64,000 nt of DNA from Epiperipatus broadwayi (lineage: Eukaryota; Onychophora; Udeonychophora; Euonychophora; Peripatidae). A program made the position numbers and the translations under genes. This document shows, in pieces, positions 63,691 to 64,000 of the stretch (position 1 is the first letter of the stretch; each line of letters begins with the position of its first letter). Under the pieces are notes generated by a model, which did not search any database, was not told where the DNA came from, and was given only the letters and a program-made list of their open reading frames with translations. The DNA lies in assembly GCA_028023455.1 (NCBI GenBank), contig JAQFVV010000232.1, positions 1,492,001 through 1,556,000 of the forward strand, in the 5' to 3' direction.

Positions 63691-64000
63691 TAATGAATTT
63701 AAGGTGATACTCTAATCAGCTAGACTACTCTCAAAGGCATCAATTATTACAACCTTCATATACTTATCTGTGAGGATTTCCTTGAAGGCAAGATTAATGA
63801 GTGGTTGCAGAATATTATGAATTATCACAATAGGTTGACTTGTGGGATTATTTGCCATTGTCATGTGAGCAGTTACTTTAAATTTTCTGTTATACTTTTT
63901 TCTTTTATTATTTTGTTTTTTCCTAATCAAATATATTTTTGTTTGTACTTATATGGTTTGTTACTTTAGATATAATTGTTTTTTTTTTCTTTCTAATGAT
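63691..64000. other. Right palindrome arm, distal end, continuing past the window
   Basis: Reverse complement of 54852-55125 (CTTATCTGTGAGGATTT against AAAATCCTCACAGATAAG). The minus-strand frame 63712-63930 and the 54841-55074 frame are not conserved as protein. Confidence 0.6.

Larger units (their letters stand above)
54841..64000. repeat. Giant imperfect palindrome (arms about 4.0 and 4.7 kb, spacer about 520 bp)
   Basis: Left arm 54841-58799 pairs with right arm 59321-64000, and the right arm runs off the window. Landmarks: CAATTATATCTAAAGTAACA (54873) against TGTTACTTTAGATATAATTG (63959-63978); the hammerhead arrays; ACCAGGTGTCGG (57012) against CCGACACCTGGT (61733); TTTACAGCGGCAACGGA (57900) against TCCGTTGCCGCTGTAAA (61610); TGCATACCCCTAAATGCAAA (58733) against TTTGCATTTAGGGGTATGCA (59364). 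The left arm has a private 770-bp insertion (57126-57898), the right arm a private 1.4-kb block (about 59610-61030). Divergence is substantial, so this is an old inverted duplication. Confidence 0.85.

Overview
This window is animal nuclear DNA. It is very AT-rich, has no operon structure, and is almost entirely non-coding. The only conserved host gene I recognise is a cyclin-dependent kinase 2 (CDK2) homologue on the + strand. Two consecutive exons are visible (12759-12879 and 16776-16946). They correspond to human CDK2 residues of about 66-105 and 106-162, the splice boundaries fall at the positions I know for the vertebrate gene, and about 3.9 kb of intron separates them. The earlier exons (P-loop, PSTAIRE helix) and later exons were not found. 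The repeat content (RTE-type LINEs, a Penelope-like fragment, hAT-like and TA-flanked DNA elements, LTR elements, hammerhead-bearing repeats) fits an invertebrate metazoan such as a mollusc or chelicerate. The sequence does not let me name the species.

Layout: 0.6-2.9 kb, purine-rich coding relic. 4.4 kb, hammerhead-bearing repeat. 6.4-12.0 kb, a 2.1 kb diverged direct duplication. 12.7-17 kb, CDK2 exons. 17.4-18.5 kb, foldback repeats. 19.2 kb, another hammerhead repeat. 20.2-21.1 kb, a 940-bp TA-flanked inverted-repeat element. 21.2-22.7 kb, minus-strand LTR-element relic with a primer-binding-site-like motif. 22.7-25.9 kb, nothing recognised. 25.9-31.3 kb, dispersed element, hammerhead-repeat unit, hAT-type end, 480-bp direct repeats and a second primer-binding-site-like motif. 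31.9-32.5 kb, hammerhead-repeat dimer with 408-nt period. 34.5-35.2 kb, inverted pair of elements, each with a full hammerhead motif. 38.7-49.9 kb, decayed LTR retrotransposon riddled with nested insertions. 50.3-54.5 kb, two RTE-type LINE relics in opposite orientation, one split by a Penelope-like GIY-YIG fragment. 54.8-64.0 kb, a giant imperfect palindrome whose arms each carry a three-unit tandem array (about 438-nt period) of hammerhead repeats.

The most interesting system is the set of hammerhead-ribozyme-bearing repeats. At least three sequence variants share the same design: a CUGANGA-type core, a short stem II, GAAA, a self-complementary six- to eight-base stem III ending in GUC, and a stem I built from two complementary segments around an internal loop. 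Several occur in tandem at about 408-440 nt spacing. This is the architecture of retrozymes, which are non-autonomous, small circular-RNA-producing retroelements, and it co-occurs here with Penelope-like and RTE-like reverse-transcriptase remnants that could have supplied mobilising enzymes in trans. The motifs are seen directly; self-cleavage, circular RNA and mobilisation are inference.
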